Part shown: piece by piece, positions 43,791-52,142 of the stretch
How positions within the stretch are numbered: the stretch's first letter is position 1
How the letters are laid out: each line of letters begins with the position of its first letter
Assembly: GCA_963757815.1 (NCBI GenBank)
Contig: CAVWSN010000018.1
Location: 1-64,000, forward strand
Length of the DNA stretch: 64,000 nucleotides
Direction of reading: 5' to 3'
DNA from: JACVRW01 sp963757815
GTDB lineage: Bacteria > Actinomycetota > Thermoleophilia > Solirubrobacterales > Thermoleophilaceae
The notes under the pieces: generated by a model
What the model was told of the DNA's origin: nothing
Databases searched by the model: none
Seen by the model: the letters and a program-made list of their open reading frames with translations, nothing else
Position numbers and translations under genes: made by a program

Positions 43791-44651
43791 GTGAAGATCG
43801 GGTTCTGCATGCTCCTGTGGACGACGCACGTGGGCGAGGAGCACCGCCCGCTGCTCCAGGACATCGAGGACACGGGCTACGACGGGGTCGAGGTGCCGGT
43901 CTTCGAGGGCGAGGTCGGCGACTTCGAGCGCATCGGAGCGATGCTCGACGACATCGGCCTCGAGCGCACCGCGATCAGCGCGATCGGCGACGACGCCCTC
44001 AACCCGGTCTCGCCCGACGCGGAGGTGCGCCGGGCCGCGGTCAGCCACCTGAAGCACGTCGCCGACTGCACGGCCGCCGTCGGGGCGGACACCGTGGGCG
44101 GGCCGCTGCAGCAGACGCTCGGCTTCTTCTCCGGCTCGGCCCCCACGGAGCGGGAGCGTGGCTTCGCGCGCGACGTCCTGCGCGAGGCCGGTGACCACGC
44201 CGGCGAGCGCGGCGTCCGGCTCGTGCTCGAGGCGGTCAACCGCTTCGAGAGCTACCTGCTGACGACTATGGACCAGCTTGCCGACTTCCTCGACGGCGTC
44301 GACCACCCCGCGGTTACCGGCATGTACGACACCTTCCACGCCAACATCGAGGAGCGCGACCCGGTCGCGGCCTTCACCGACAACGCGCGGCATGTCAGTC
44401 ACATCCACCTCTCCGAGAACGACCGCGGCGTTCCCGGCCGTGGGCACGTGCCCTGGCCCGAGACGTTCGCCGCGATAGCGGGCTCAGGCTACGACAGGTG
44501 GCTTACCATCGAGGCCTTCGGCCGCGGGCTGCCCGATCTCGCCGCGGCCACGCGCATCTGGCGCGACCTCTTCGAGTCGCCCGAGGCCGTCTACCGCGAG
44601 GGCTTCGAGCACATCAGACGGGGCCTCGCCGGCGCGTCGGCCCCTGCCTAG
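43791..44651 (+). CDS. TIM-barrel isomerase/epimerase-family protein (hydroxypyruvate-isomerase-like)
   Basis: A 286-residue xylose-isomerase-like TIM barrel. The GTG at 43791 follows AAGGAGGAGCGG. Metal-site segments are VRLVLEAVNRFESYLLTT (Glu), VTGMYDTFHANIEE (Asp, His), VSHIHLSENDRGVPGRGH (His) and RWLTIEAFGRGL (Glu). It belongs to the same superfamily as the 8087-9088 protein but is not a close paralogue. Likely substrate: a keto-sugar or hydroxy-ketoacid. Confidence 0.88.
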   Translation: MKIGFCMLLWTTHVGEEHRPLLQDIEDTGYDGVEVPVFEGEVGDFERIGAMLDDIGLERTAISAIGDDALNPVSPDAEVRRAAVSHLKHVADCTAAVGADTVGGPLQQTLGFFSGSAPTERERGFARDVLREAGDHAGERGVRLVLEAVNRFESYLLTTMDQLADFLDGVDHPAVTGMYDTFHANIEERDPVAAFTDNARHVSHIHLSENDRGVPGRGHVPWPETFAAIAGSGYDRWLTIEAFGRGLPDLAAATRIWRDLFESPEAVYREGFEHIRRGLAGASAPA

Positions 44652-44652
44652 G

Positions 44653-45384
44653 CTATGCGGCGCTGAGGCCGCCGTCGATGACCAGCGCCGTGCCCGTCAC
44701 GAAGGCGGCCTGGTCGGAGAGCAGGTAGAGGACGGCGTCGGCGATCTCCGCGGGCGTGCCGAGCCGGCCCATCGGCTGGCGCTCGCGCAGAGCGTCGAGC
44801 GACTCCCCGACCTCGTCGACCAGCCGGCGCACCCAGGGCGAGTCGACGGTCCCCGGGCACACGGCGTTGACGCGCACACCCTCGGCCACGTGGTCGATGG
44901 CCAGCGCGCGCGTCAGCGCGACAACCGCACCCTTCGAGGCCGAGTAGGCCACGCGGTTCTTCAGCCCGACCAGGGCGGCGACCGAGGCCATGTTCACGAT
45001 CGCGCCACTGCCGGCGGCGACCATCCCCGGGATCGCGTGCTTGCAGCACAGGAACGTGCCCCGGGCGTTGACCGCGAACACGTCCTCCCAGACCTCGAGC
45101 GGGGTCTCGGGCGCGTTCGTCGTGGAGCCGATCCCCGCCACGTTGGCCAGCACGTCGAGCCCGCCGGTGGCGGCGGCCACGGCAGCCTCGTCGCGCACGT
45201 CGAGCTCGAGCGGGGTGGCGTCGGCGCCGAGCTCATCGGCCAAGGCCCGTACGCGATCGCCCGCGCGGTCGGCGAGCACGACGGTCGCCCCCTCGGCGTG
45301 CAGGCCGCGGGCCACGGCCTCGCCGATCCCGGAGCCCGCGCCCGTGACGAGCGCACGGCGCCCGCTGAAGCGCTCCTCCCTCAT
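44653..45384 (-). CDS. Short-chain dehydrogenase/reductase
   Basis: A 243-residue SDR starting MREERFSGRRALVTGAGSGI. It has LADRAGDRV, ANVAGIGST, the Ser region NMASVAALVGLKN, YSASKGAVVALTRAL and the C-terminal TGTALVIDGGLSAA. It is convergent with the TIM-barrel gene (1 nt apart) and divergent from the RraA-family gene. It is the fourth SDR of the island. Confidence 0.9.
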   Translation of the reverse strand: MREERFSGRRALVTGAGSGIGEAVARGLHAEGATVVLADRAGDRVRALADELGADATPLELDVRDEAAVAAATGGLDVLANVAGIGSTTNAPETPLEVWEDVFAVNARGTFLCCKHAIPGMVAAGSGAIVNMASVAALVGLKNRVAYSASKGAVVALTRALAIDHVAEGVRVNAVCPGTVDSPWVRRLVDEVGESLDALRERQPMGRLGTPAEIADAVLYLLSDQAAFVTGTALVIDGGLSAA

Positions 45385-45443
45385 GCGCCGGATTCTCCCG
45401 AAGCGGCGGGCGGCGCGCCGCGGCCGCGGCTCCATGCCGCACT

Positions 45444-46109
45444 ATGATCGCCCGCATGCCGGGCGGCGAGCTGCGCGAACGCCTCGAGGGTCTGCCCGTC
45501 GCGGTGCTGGCCGACGTGCTCGACGGGCTGGGCCGGCGCCGGCAGGCGATGGCCTCGCGCGTGCGCCCGCTGTTCGAGTCGGCGAGGGTGGCCGGGCGGG
45601 CGCGCACGGTTCAGGTCGAGCCCACGACGGTGATCCCTGCCCGCCGCGAGGACCGCTACCGGCTGCAACTGGAGGCGATCGAAGGCCTCGGACCCGGGGA
45701 CGTGCTCGTCACGAGCCGGATAGAGGTCGCCTTCTGGGGCGAGCTCCTCTCCAGGGCGGCCCGCGCGCGAGGGTCCCACGGCATCGTCGTCGACGGCTAC
45801 GTGCGGGACGTCGCGGCCGTGGAGGGTACGGGCTTTCCCACCTTCTGCTCGGGCGTGCACGCCGCCGACGCCCTCGGCCGCTGCGAGGTCGTGTCCATCG
45901 GCGAGCGGATCGTCTCCGGCGACGTTGTGGTGGAGGACGGCGATCTCGTGGCCGGCGACCGCGACGGCGTCGTCGTCGTGCCAAGCGCCGTCGCTGCTGA
46001 GGCGCTCGCCGCCGCCGAGGAGAAGCTGAGCGGCGAGGACGTCGTCAAGGCGCGCCTGGAGGAGGGCATGAGCGTCACCGAGGCGTTCATGACCTACGGC
46101 ATCCTCTAG
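45444..46109 (+). CDS. RraA-family protein (4-hydroxy-4-methyl-2-oxoglutarate/oxaloacetate-aldolase-like)
   Basis: A 221-residue RraA/HMG-aldolase-family protein: VAVLADVLDGLGRRRQAM, TVQVEPTTVIP, GDVLVTSRIEVAFWGELLSR, the active-site Arg-Asp in HGIVVDGYVRDVAAV, and GDLVAGDRDGVVVVP. Starts at either the ATG at 45444 or that at 45456. In catabolic clusters the family acts as a class II aldolase cleaving hydroxy-oxoacids. It is the last intact gene before the degraded segment. Confidence 0.87.
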   Translation: MIARMPGGELRERLEGLPVAVLADVLDGLGRRRQAMASRVRPLFESARVAGRARTVQVEPTTVIPARREDRYRLQLEAIEGLGPGDVLVTSRIEVAFWGELLSRAARARGSHGIVVDGYVRDVAAVEGTGFPTFCSGVHAADALGRCEVVSIGERIVSGDVVVEDGDLVAGDRDGVVVVPSAVAAEALAAAEEKLSGEDVVKARLEEGMSVTEAFMTYGIL

Positions 46110-46250
46110 CGGGCGCGGTTACCTCTGCGAAGCGCACGGCCCCCTGCAGGTCCGCCACGTCGTCTTGTGTTTCGGCCCACCTTCCGGAAAAGCGATTCGA
46201 ACGGACGGAAGGCATCCGGGTGCGGGCCGTCGCCCGTGCGGCCGGAGGCG

Positions 46251-46457
46251 TCAGGGTCTTTCGGGATGCTGTGGATCCCAGTCCCGCCGCAGCGGTGTGG
46301 CCGGGGCGTGAGTGAGGGCGTAGCGGGGTAGCTGGCTGTCGGGCGTCGGCTTGTGGGGCTGGTTGGGGTACCAGTACTTCACTGGGCGGTTGCGCGCGTG
46401 TCGGTCGATCGCGTCGGCGGCGGCGATCGCTGCGAGTGCTTTGAAGAAGAACCCCAT
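46251..46457 (-). CDS. Hypothetical small protein in the mobile-element-like segment
   Basis: A 68-residue frame: an N-terminal hydrophobic part MGFFFKALAAIAAADAIDRH followed by a Pro/Arg-rich tail. I do not recognise it. There is no strong ribosome-binding site. It lies downstream of the broken ATPase in the same direction, so it may belong to the same decayed element. The 140 nt between the RraA gene and this frame shows nothing recognisable. Confidence 0.4.
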   Translation of the reverse strand: MGFFFKALAAIAAADAIDRHARNRPVKYWYPNQPHKPTPDSQLPRYALTHAPATPLRRDWDPQHPERP

Positions 46458-46479
46458 CGGTCCGGGGGTTATGCCGTGC

Positions 46480-47575
46480 GCAACGGACCGACGCTCATTC
46501 GGCCCCCGTTTGGCTCCGCGCGCGGCGCGCCGCTCGCAGCTCGCGCCGCAGGGCGCTGTTGGCTCGCGCCTGGGTCCTGGCTCGCCGCGTCGCCGTCCAC
46601 AGTTCGGCGCGTAGCTCCACGACCTCTGCCTTCAGGCTTTGAAGGCGGCTGGCCTGGTGGTCGCGCAAGCTGCTCGCTGCGTTCGAGCCGCGGGCTCAGG
46701 TCGGCGGGCGGCTCGGGCCGGTTGCTGGCCAGCGCCCAACCGATCAGCATGGCCGCTAGGAGCGCGGCGATGGCCATGGCGAGATGGCGGCGACCTCGTC
46801 GACGGGCTGATGTCGTAGGGCGCGCATCGAGCGTGTTCGGCAACGGCGAGGCCGAGCCGCTGATACCCAGCGGCTGGTTCTTCGAGCCGTCGAGCACGAC
46901 GTGGCGGGAGTCGAGCATGGCTGCCAGCTGCTCGTCCTGCGGGATCGCCACCGAGCGGTGGAGGCGGCGCTCGCGCAGCCTCCGTTCGGCCCCGCAGGTC
47001 GGCGGGTCCGCGCGCGTGGAATTGTGGCGGCGACGGTGGTGCGCTCGTGTTCGAGGTGTTCGAGCGCCGCTAACACCAAGCTGCTCGCCACCACTCGGGG
47101 GTGGTGACGAGCACGACCTGGTCGAGCGGGCGATCGCGAACTGGGCGAGGCGGCCGCCACGCCGGTGCCCAGGTCGAGCAGCGACCAGCTCGTAGAAGGT
47201 GCACAGCAGCGCGAGCAGCTCGCCGTAGCCGTCGGGGCCGAGCTCGGCCATCACGGTGGCGTCGCGCGGCGCGCCGAGCAGGTGCAGCCCGCTGGGCAGC
47301 GCCGTCACATAGCAGCTCATGTCGGCGGCGGTGTCGATTGCCTCGATGTCCGCGAGCAGGTCGGCGAGCGAGCGCTGGCAGCGCAGCCGGTCTGGTGCCA
47401 GCGCGGCCAGCGGCCGAAGTCGGGGTTGGCGTCAACGGCGATGACCCGCAGGCGCAGCCGATCGGCGACCAGGTTGCCGACCAGGAAGGCGCTGGTTGTC
47501 TTTCCCACGCCGCCCTTGGGGCGATGATCGCGGCGACATACGGGGTGACAGCCGGCTGTGGCCGAGCCGTCGCTC
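46480..47575 (-). pseudogene. Degraded MinD/ParA-type P-loop ATPase with an adjoining membrane-protein fragment
   Basis: Read on the minus strand, a MinD/ParA-like ATPase is scattered over frames: PYVAAIIAPK, then GKTTSAFLVGNLVAD and LRVIAVDANPDFG (deviant Walker A near 47520). MSCYVTALPSGLHLLGAPRD follows (near 47300), then ALAQFAIARSTR and LRERRLHRSVAIPQDEQLAA (near 46960). At the P-loop the reading APRAAWERQ becomes APKGGVGKT if one C is added to a CCCC run near 47520. Downstream is a fragment with one membrane helix, LAMAIAALLAAMLIGWALA (near 46770), possibly a second gene. Such ATPases often belong to conjugative or pilus-like modules in actinobacteria. Confidence 0.6.
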
Positions 47576-47649
47576 GAAGCTCCGCTTCCTCGGCCGCCCT
47601 TGGAGACCGCAGCCGCTCGACCTGGCCGTCGCCACCGCGCGGCTCGGCT

Positions 47650-48198
47650 TCGCGCTCGGCCTCGACAACGGGGGCGTGATAGTGCTCGCCGCGCCGGAGA
47701 TGCGCAGCCTTGGTCATCGCAGCCTCAGCACGGCGCCGGCGTACTTCAGGCGCGGACTGCTCAACGTGCGCGCCGGGCGGTCAGCCGCCACAGAGGAGCA
47801 CCTCGCGCGCGCTCCACACCGTGCCCGACGACCGGGCCCCGAATCGTGCGCGAGCTGTCCGGAGGCTGTAACCAGCAGAAGGTGGTAGCTCGCCCGCTGA
47901 TCGGTCCGCCGGGCGCCGCTGCCGCGTGCTGCTCCTCGACGAGCCCACCCGCGGCGTGGACGTGGCCACCAAGGCCGAGCTCTACCGCGTGATCACCGAT
48001 CTGGCCGGGGAGGGCCTGGCGGTGCTCGTGGTGTCGTCGGAGCTCGAGGAGCTGATGGGGATCTGCACCCGGATCCTCGTGATGCGGGAGGGCGAGCTCG
48101 TCTTCGAGATCGACGGCTCGCGGGCGACCGAGCAGGAGCTGCTCCGGCACGCGGTGGTGCCGACGGATTCAGAGGACTTCGTGGAGGAGGTCAGATGA
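47650..48198 (+). pseudogene. Truncated, frameshifted sugar ABC transporter ATPase (RbsA/MglA-like), C-terminal half only
   Basis: Only the second nucleotide-binding domain is seen: FRRGLLNVRAGRSAATEE (near 47740), RELSGGCNQQKVV (near 47860) and the intact frame LLLDEPTRGVDVATKAELYR with VLVVSSELEELMGICTRILV (47926-48198). At least two frame changes lie between these pieces. RbsA proteins are about 500 residues with two ABC domains; the whole first domain is absent and its place is taken by the minus-strand ATPase remnant. The stop overlaps the permease ATG as ATGA, so this was the upstream member of the rbs-type operon. Confidence 0.75.
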
Positions 48199-49220
48199 CC
48201 GCGGGAGAGAGCGGCGCGCCGGCGGCGGCGATCAAGGGCGCGGGAGCCCAGCGGCGTCTCGGCGGCTTCGCACTCCAGGAGTACGCGCTGGTGATCGTGG
48301 TCGTGCTGCTGTTCGTGGCCGGCGCGATCCTCAAGCCGGACAGCTTCCCCACCTGGGACAACGTCCGCAACATGCTCACCCAGGCGAGCGTCGTGGGCGT
48401 GCTCGCGATGGGCATGACGTTCGTGATAGCCACGTCGGGGATCGATCTCTCCGTCGGGTCCGTGCTGGCGGCCGCGGGCATGTTCGGAGGCATCCTGGTC
48501 GACCCCGAGGGCTCGACGCTCGTCTTCATCGTCGGGACGATCGGCTTCGCGACCCTGCTCGCCACCGTCAACGCGATCTCGATCTCGTACGGCCGGGTGG
48601 TCCCGTTCATCGCGACGCTGGCGATGTTCTCGATAGCCAGGGGCATAGCCTTACTCTTGAACGACAAGCTGCCGGTGAGCCTGCTCGACCTCAACGGCGG
48701 CTCGTTCGGCGACCCGGCCGCCTTCTCGCTGCTCTGGTTCGGCACGGGCCGCATCCTCGGCATCCCGATCTCGGTCTACGTTTTCCTCGGGATCGCGCTC
48801 GGCGCCTGGGTGCTGCTCAACCGCACCCGCTACGGGCGCTTCGTCGTGGCGGTGGGCGGGAACCGCGAAGCGGCCAGGATCGCCGGCGTGCCCGTGCGCC
48901 GCACGATCTTCACCGTCTACGTGCTGATGGGCGTGCTCGTGGGCGTCGCCGCGGTGCTGCTGTGCGCTCGCCTCGGCAGCGCCTCGCCGGTGAGCGGCAA
49001 CCTCTACGAGCTCGACGCCATCGGCGCCGTCGTGATCGGCGGCACCAGCCTGGCCGGCGGCCGGGCGAGCATCGTGGGCACCTTCCTCGGCGTGCTCACG
49101 TTCGCACTGATCTTCAGCTTGATGACCCAGCTTGACCTCTCGACCGAGGTCCAGCAGGTCGTGAAGGGGGCGATCGTCCTCGGGGCGGTTTTGCTCCAGC
49201 GCCCGGAGGCGCGGCTGTGA
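48195..49220 (+). CDS. rbsC: Sugar ABC transporter permease (RbsC-like)
   Basis: A 341-residue membrane protein. It has a cytoplasmic N-terminus, then LQEYALVIVVVLLFVAGAIL, the family block GMTFVIATSGIDLSVGSVLA, RVVPFIATLAMFSIARGIAL, the EAA-like loop VVAVGGNREAARIAGVPVRR, and IGAVVIGGTSLAGGRASIVG. About eight to ten membrane helices are visible. It is intact, although the ATPase gene before it is not. The carried sugar cannot be named; ribose, xylose or an inositol are options. Confidence 0.9.
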   Translation: MTAGESGAPAAAIKGAGAQRRLGGFALQEYALVIVVVLLFVAGAILKPDSFPTWDNVRNMLTQASVVGVLAMGMTFVIATSGIDLSVGSVLAAAGMFGGILVDPEGSTLVFIVGTIGFATLLATVNAISISYGRVVPFIATLAMFSIARGIALLLNDKLPVSLLDLNGGSFGDPAAFSLLWFGTGRILGIPISVYVFLGIALGAWVLLNRTRYGRFVVAVGGNREAARIAGVPVRRTIFTVYVLMGVLVGVAAVLLCARLGSASPVSGNLYELDAIGAVVIGGTSLAGGRASIVGTFLGVLTFALIFSLMTQLDLSTEVQQVVKGAIVLGAVLLQRPEARL

Positions 49221-49249
49221 GTAGTCCAACATCCAAAGGAGGAGTACCC

Positions 49250-50305
49250 ATGTCGCTACGGCGACTGATGATTGCGATGGCGGCAGCCGCCCTGCTGGCT
49301 TTCGGCGCCGCCGCATGCAGTGATGACGACGACGAGGGCGGTGGCGGCAGTAACGCTGCGGATACCGCATCGCAGGAGGAGAGCGGCAACGCCGCTTCCA
49401 GCGGCGACGGTGGACCCGTCACGATCGTCGCGAGCGTGCCGCCCACCGACCACGGTTGGCTCGGGGCGATCTCGAAGAACGCCGAGGAGGCGGCGGATCA
49501 GTTCGACGACGTCGATTTCCGGCTGCTCGAGGCCGCCGACTCGGACTCGCAGGCACAGCAGATCGAGCAGGTGATCTCGGACAAGCCCGACGCGCTCGTC
49601 GTGCTGCCCCAGGACGGCGAGGCGCTCACGCCGGTCGCCCAGAAGGCGGAGAACGCGGGTATCCCCGTGGTCAACGTCGACCGCCTGTTCTCGTCGCCCG
49701 ACGCGGCCACCGCCACGATCCTCGGCGACAACTACCAGATCGGGGTCAGCGCGGCGGATTACATCAGCGAAGAGCTCAACTGCAAGGGCAAGGTCGTGGA
49801 GATCCAGGGTCTCGCCGGCATCTCGGTGACCGAGGAGCGCACCAAGGGCTTCACCGACCAGCTGAAGAAGGTCTGCCCCGACGGCGGGGTCGAGATCGTG
49901 GCCAAGCAGCCGGGCGACTTCAATCCCGACACCGGCCTGAAGGTGATGGAGAACATCCTCCAGGCGCAGGACCAGATCGACGCCGTGTACACGCACGACG
50001 ACGACATGGCCCAGGGCGTCGTCCAGGCCATCCGCAACGCCGGCCGTGAGGACGAGATGTTCCTGACGGGCGTCGGCGGCTCGCAGGACGCGATGGCGCA
50101 GATCAAGGAGGGCGGGCTGTACCGCGCCACCTTCCTCTACAACCCGGCCATGGCCGCTTCGGCGGTGAACATGGCCCGGCTGATCGCCCTCGGCGAGGGC
50201 TTCTCGGAACTCGTGCCGCCCGAGGTGCCGCGCCAGGTGATCGTGCCGGCCGCGACGGTCACGCAGGAGAACGTCGCGGACTACGAGGAGTACGCGTTCA
50301 ACTGA
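49250..50305 (+). CDS. rbsB: Sugar ABC transporter substrate-binding lipoprotein (RbsB-like)
   Basis: A 351-residue protein starting MSLRRLMIAMAAAALLAFGA with a lipobox ending in GAAAC, then an Asp/Gly/Ser linker. The binding fold follows: VTIVASVPPTDHGWLGAISK, DALVVLPQDGEALTPVAQKA, GIPVVNVDRLF, GKVVEIQGLAGISVTEERTK and AVYTHDDDMAQGVVQAIRNA. A strong AAGGAGGAG site precedes the ATG. The gene is followed by the terminator at 50332-50357. Confidence 0.92.
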   Translation: MSLRRLMIAMAAAALLAFGAAACSDDDDEGGGGSNAADTASQEESGNAASSGDGGPVTIVASVPPTDHGWLGAISKNAEEAADQFDDVDFRLLEAADSDSQAQQIEQVISDKPDALVVLPQDGEALTPVAQKAENAGIPVVNVDRLFSSPDAATATILGDNYQIGVSAADYISEELNCKGKVVEIQGLAGISVTEERTKGFTDQLKKVCPDGGVEIVAKQPGDFNPDTGLKVMENILQAQDQIDAVYTHDDDMAQGVVQAIRNAGREDEMFLTGVGGSQDAMAQIKEGGLYRATFLYNPAMAASAVNMARLIALGEGFSELVPPEVPRQVIVPAATVTQENVADYEEYAFN

Positions 50306-50331
50306 GCGCAGCGCTCATCGAATGCGATTGG

Positions 50332-50357
50332 GGAGGCCCCGCCTCGGCGGGGCCTCC
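50332..50357. terminator. Strong bidirectional hairpin terminator
   Basis: GGAGGCCCCGC, loop CTCG, GCGGGGCCTCC: an 11-bp perfect stem with a stable tetraloop, 26 nt after the rbsB stop and 1 nt from the 3' end of the convergent SnoaL-type gene. It has no U-tract, as is usual for this GC class. Confidence 0.75.
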
Positions 50358-50816
50358 TCAGCGGTTGAGGCCCTCGTCGGGCGTCGCGAACAGGTGCTTG
50401 GCGTTCTCGTTGAGGTCCTCGAAGCGCTCGACGATCTGCGCGGCGACCCGCCAGCGATCGGGCTCGCGGCGCAGGCGCCAGTGGTGGAAGCAAGAGCCGG
50501 TGAACTCTTCGCTGGTGGGCGAGGGCGCCTCCCAACGGCGCAGGAAGAACTCGAGCCGGGTATGGGCACGCACCTCCCCGTCGGAGGGCTCCTCCATCGC
50601 GAGCACATCCTTGATGGTGTGCTTCTCGTCGAAGAACCCCTCGCGCTGGGAGAGGAAGTCGCGCAACCCGTCGAGGCCCCTCCAGCTGTAGCCGCCCTCG
50701 AACCCCGTCTCGAAGTCGTCGGTGAGCAGCGCGGCCATGAACTCCTCGGCGCTCACGTGACGCGCGATCAGCGTCAGGTACTCGGCGAGCAGCTCGCGTA
50801 GCTCGGCCTCGGTCAT
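50358..50816 (-). CDS. SnoaL/NTF2-like family protein
   Basis: A 152-residue NTF2-fold protein starting MTEAELRELLAEYLTLIARH. It has DFETGFEGGYSWRGLDGLRD, VRAHTRLEFFLRRWEAPSPT and the C-terminal HHWRLRREPDRWRVAAQIVE, typical of SnoaL_4-type polyketide-cyclase-like folds. Its start overlaps the ATP-grasp stop at 50816, so the two are an operon. Function unknown. Confidence 0.82.
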   Translation of the reverse strand: MTEAELRELLAEYLTLIARHVSAEEFMAALLTDDFETGFEGGYSWRGLDGLRDFLSQREGFFDEKHTIKDVLAMEEPSDGEVRAHTRLEFFLRRWEAPSPTSEEFTGSCFHHWRLRREPDRWRVAAQIVERFEDLNENAKHLFATPDEGLNR

Positions 50817-51997
50817 CAGCTGCCACCAGGATCCCAGACGAGGTCGCCGAGGAACGCCTGGGCATAGCTCGCGCGCGTGCGGGCGGCCACGCGCTCGTCG
50901 TGGTGGATGGCGACGAAGCGGTAGAGCAACGGCAGCGGGTCGTCGACGGCGCCGAAAGCGTCCGGCATCGTGAGGAGGTCGTGGATGGTGCGAGGCAGCG
51001 TGGTCGGATGCCGAAGCGCCTCGCGGGCAAGCAGGCTCCCGAATTCAAAGCCCCCACCTGGTGGGGCGATGACGGGCTTCCCGGGAGGCGGGTCGAGGAT
51101 CGCCGCCACGAGCTGCGAGTGCTCGAACAGCAACGCGCCCGGGGTGCAGCGCGGGTTGCACTCGATCACGCGGAGGTCGTTTCCGAGCCTGTAGTCGAGC
51201 CCGAGGAAACCGGTGTACGCGGCGTCGCCGGCGATCGCTTCGGCGATCGCCAGCGTGGCCGACTCTGGGACCGACCGGTAGCTCAGGCCGTAGCCGCCGC
51301 CCGCCGCCGCCGGCAGCTCGTAGGTGCAGTGCAGCACGATCCGTCCGTCGCACGCGATCGAGAGGCTCGAGCGGTCGCGGCCCTCGACGTACTCCTGGAC
51401 GAGCCATGGCGCCGCTTCGGTCGGCCGGCAGCGCTCGAGGTCGAGCTCGCCACTCCGGGGCCCCACGTTGGTGGCCTGGTCGATGCCCGCCCGCGAGAAG
51501 GCCGGCTTGGCGATCCAGCATTCGAACCGGTCGACCGCAAGGCGCAGGTCCTCCGGCGACGTGACGCTCTCGGAGCGCGGGGCCGGCACCCCGAGCAGAG
51601 CGCAGCGTTGCGCGAAGGAGGCCTTGTCGTGAAGGGCGAGGAGGGTGTCGAAGCGGTCGGCGAACAGGCGCGTGCCGCCGGGCAGCGCCTCGCGATGCTG
51701 AGCGAGGTGGAAGGAATCCTCGAACGGCGCGATGACGAGGCCCACGCCGTGCTCCGCGGCGGCCGCCGCCACGTCCGCCGCGAAGGTCGAAGGGTGGAGG
51801 GCGGGCGCCGCGACCAACACATGCGCGCTCGTGTAACGCGAGTGCGCGCCCGGTGCGTGACGGACCGAGTCCGCGGCCACCACCTCGCGGCCGGCCTCGC
51901 CGAATGCACGGATCAGCGCCAGCGAATATGGAAAGCGTGAGCTGGTGACCAGCACGCCGGGGCGCGCCGCCGCGCTGCCGAGACCCCCGTTCGGCAT
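50816..51997 (-). CDS. ATP-grasp-domain protein
   Basis: A 393-residue protein. The pre-ATP-grasp part begins with VLVTSSRFPYSLALIRAFGE. The ATP-grasp core has DKASFAQRCALLGVPAPRSE, the ATP-binding Lys in CWIAKPAFSRAG, LVQEYVEGRDRSSLSIACDG and the metal-binding GNDLRVIECNPRCTPGALLF. It probably ligates a carboxylate to an amine or modifies a carboxylic acid. It resembles carnosine-synthase/biotin-carboxylase-like ATP-grasp proteins of secondary metabolism. It is divergent from the WS/DGAT gene across 100-140 nt. Confidence 0.85.
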   Translation of the reverse strand: MPNGGLGSAAARPGVLVTSSRFPYSLALIRAFGEAGREVVAADSVRHAPGAHSRYTSAHVLVAAPALHPSTFAADVAAAAAEHGVGLVIAPFEDSFHLAQHREALPGGTRLFADRFDTLLALHDKASFAQRCALLGVPAPRSESVTSPEDLRLAVDRFECWIAKPAFSRAGIDQATNVGPRSGELDLERCRPTEAAPWLVQEYVEGRDRSSLSIACDGRIVLHCTYELPAAAGGGYGLSYRSVPESATLAIAEAIAGDAAYTGFLGLDYRLGNDLRVIECNPRCTPGALLFEHSQLVAAILDPPPGKPVIAPPGGGFEFGSLLAREALRHPTTLPRTIHDLLTMPDAFGAVDDPLPLLYRFVAIHHDERVAARTRASYAQAFLGDLVWDPGGS

Positions 51998-52100
51998 GAC
52001 GGCCCTACCCTAATTCGCCGAACAGAACTTCGGGAGACGCCTGCCCGCAATAGCGCGATACTGAGGATGCCGCGACTGGCCCCGGAACAGGAGCGACACA

Positions 52101-52142
52101 GTGAAGCTCTTCTTCGACGACGAGGAGTTCGACGCTCAGTGA
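52101..52142 (+). CDS. 13-codon upstream reading frame coupled to the WS/DGAT gene
   Basis: GTG start after GGAACAGGAGCG, reading VKLFFDDEEFDAQ and stopping at a TGA that overlaps the WS/DGAT GTG as GTGA. The short peptide resembles the first residues of some alpha/beta-hydrolase genes, so it could be a gene stub or a leader that couples translation. It is too short to identify. Confidence 0.25.
   Translation: MKLFFDDEEFDAQ

Noticed and set aside
46110..46250. tRNA gene or attachment site at the edge of the degraded segment
   Set aside because: No cloverleaf and no direct repeat pair could be found by reading either strand.
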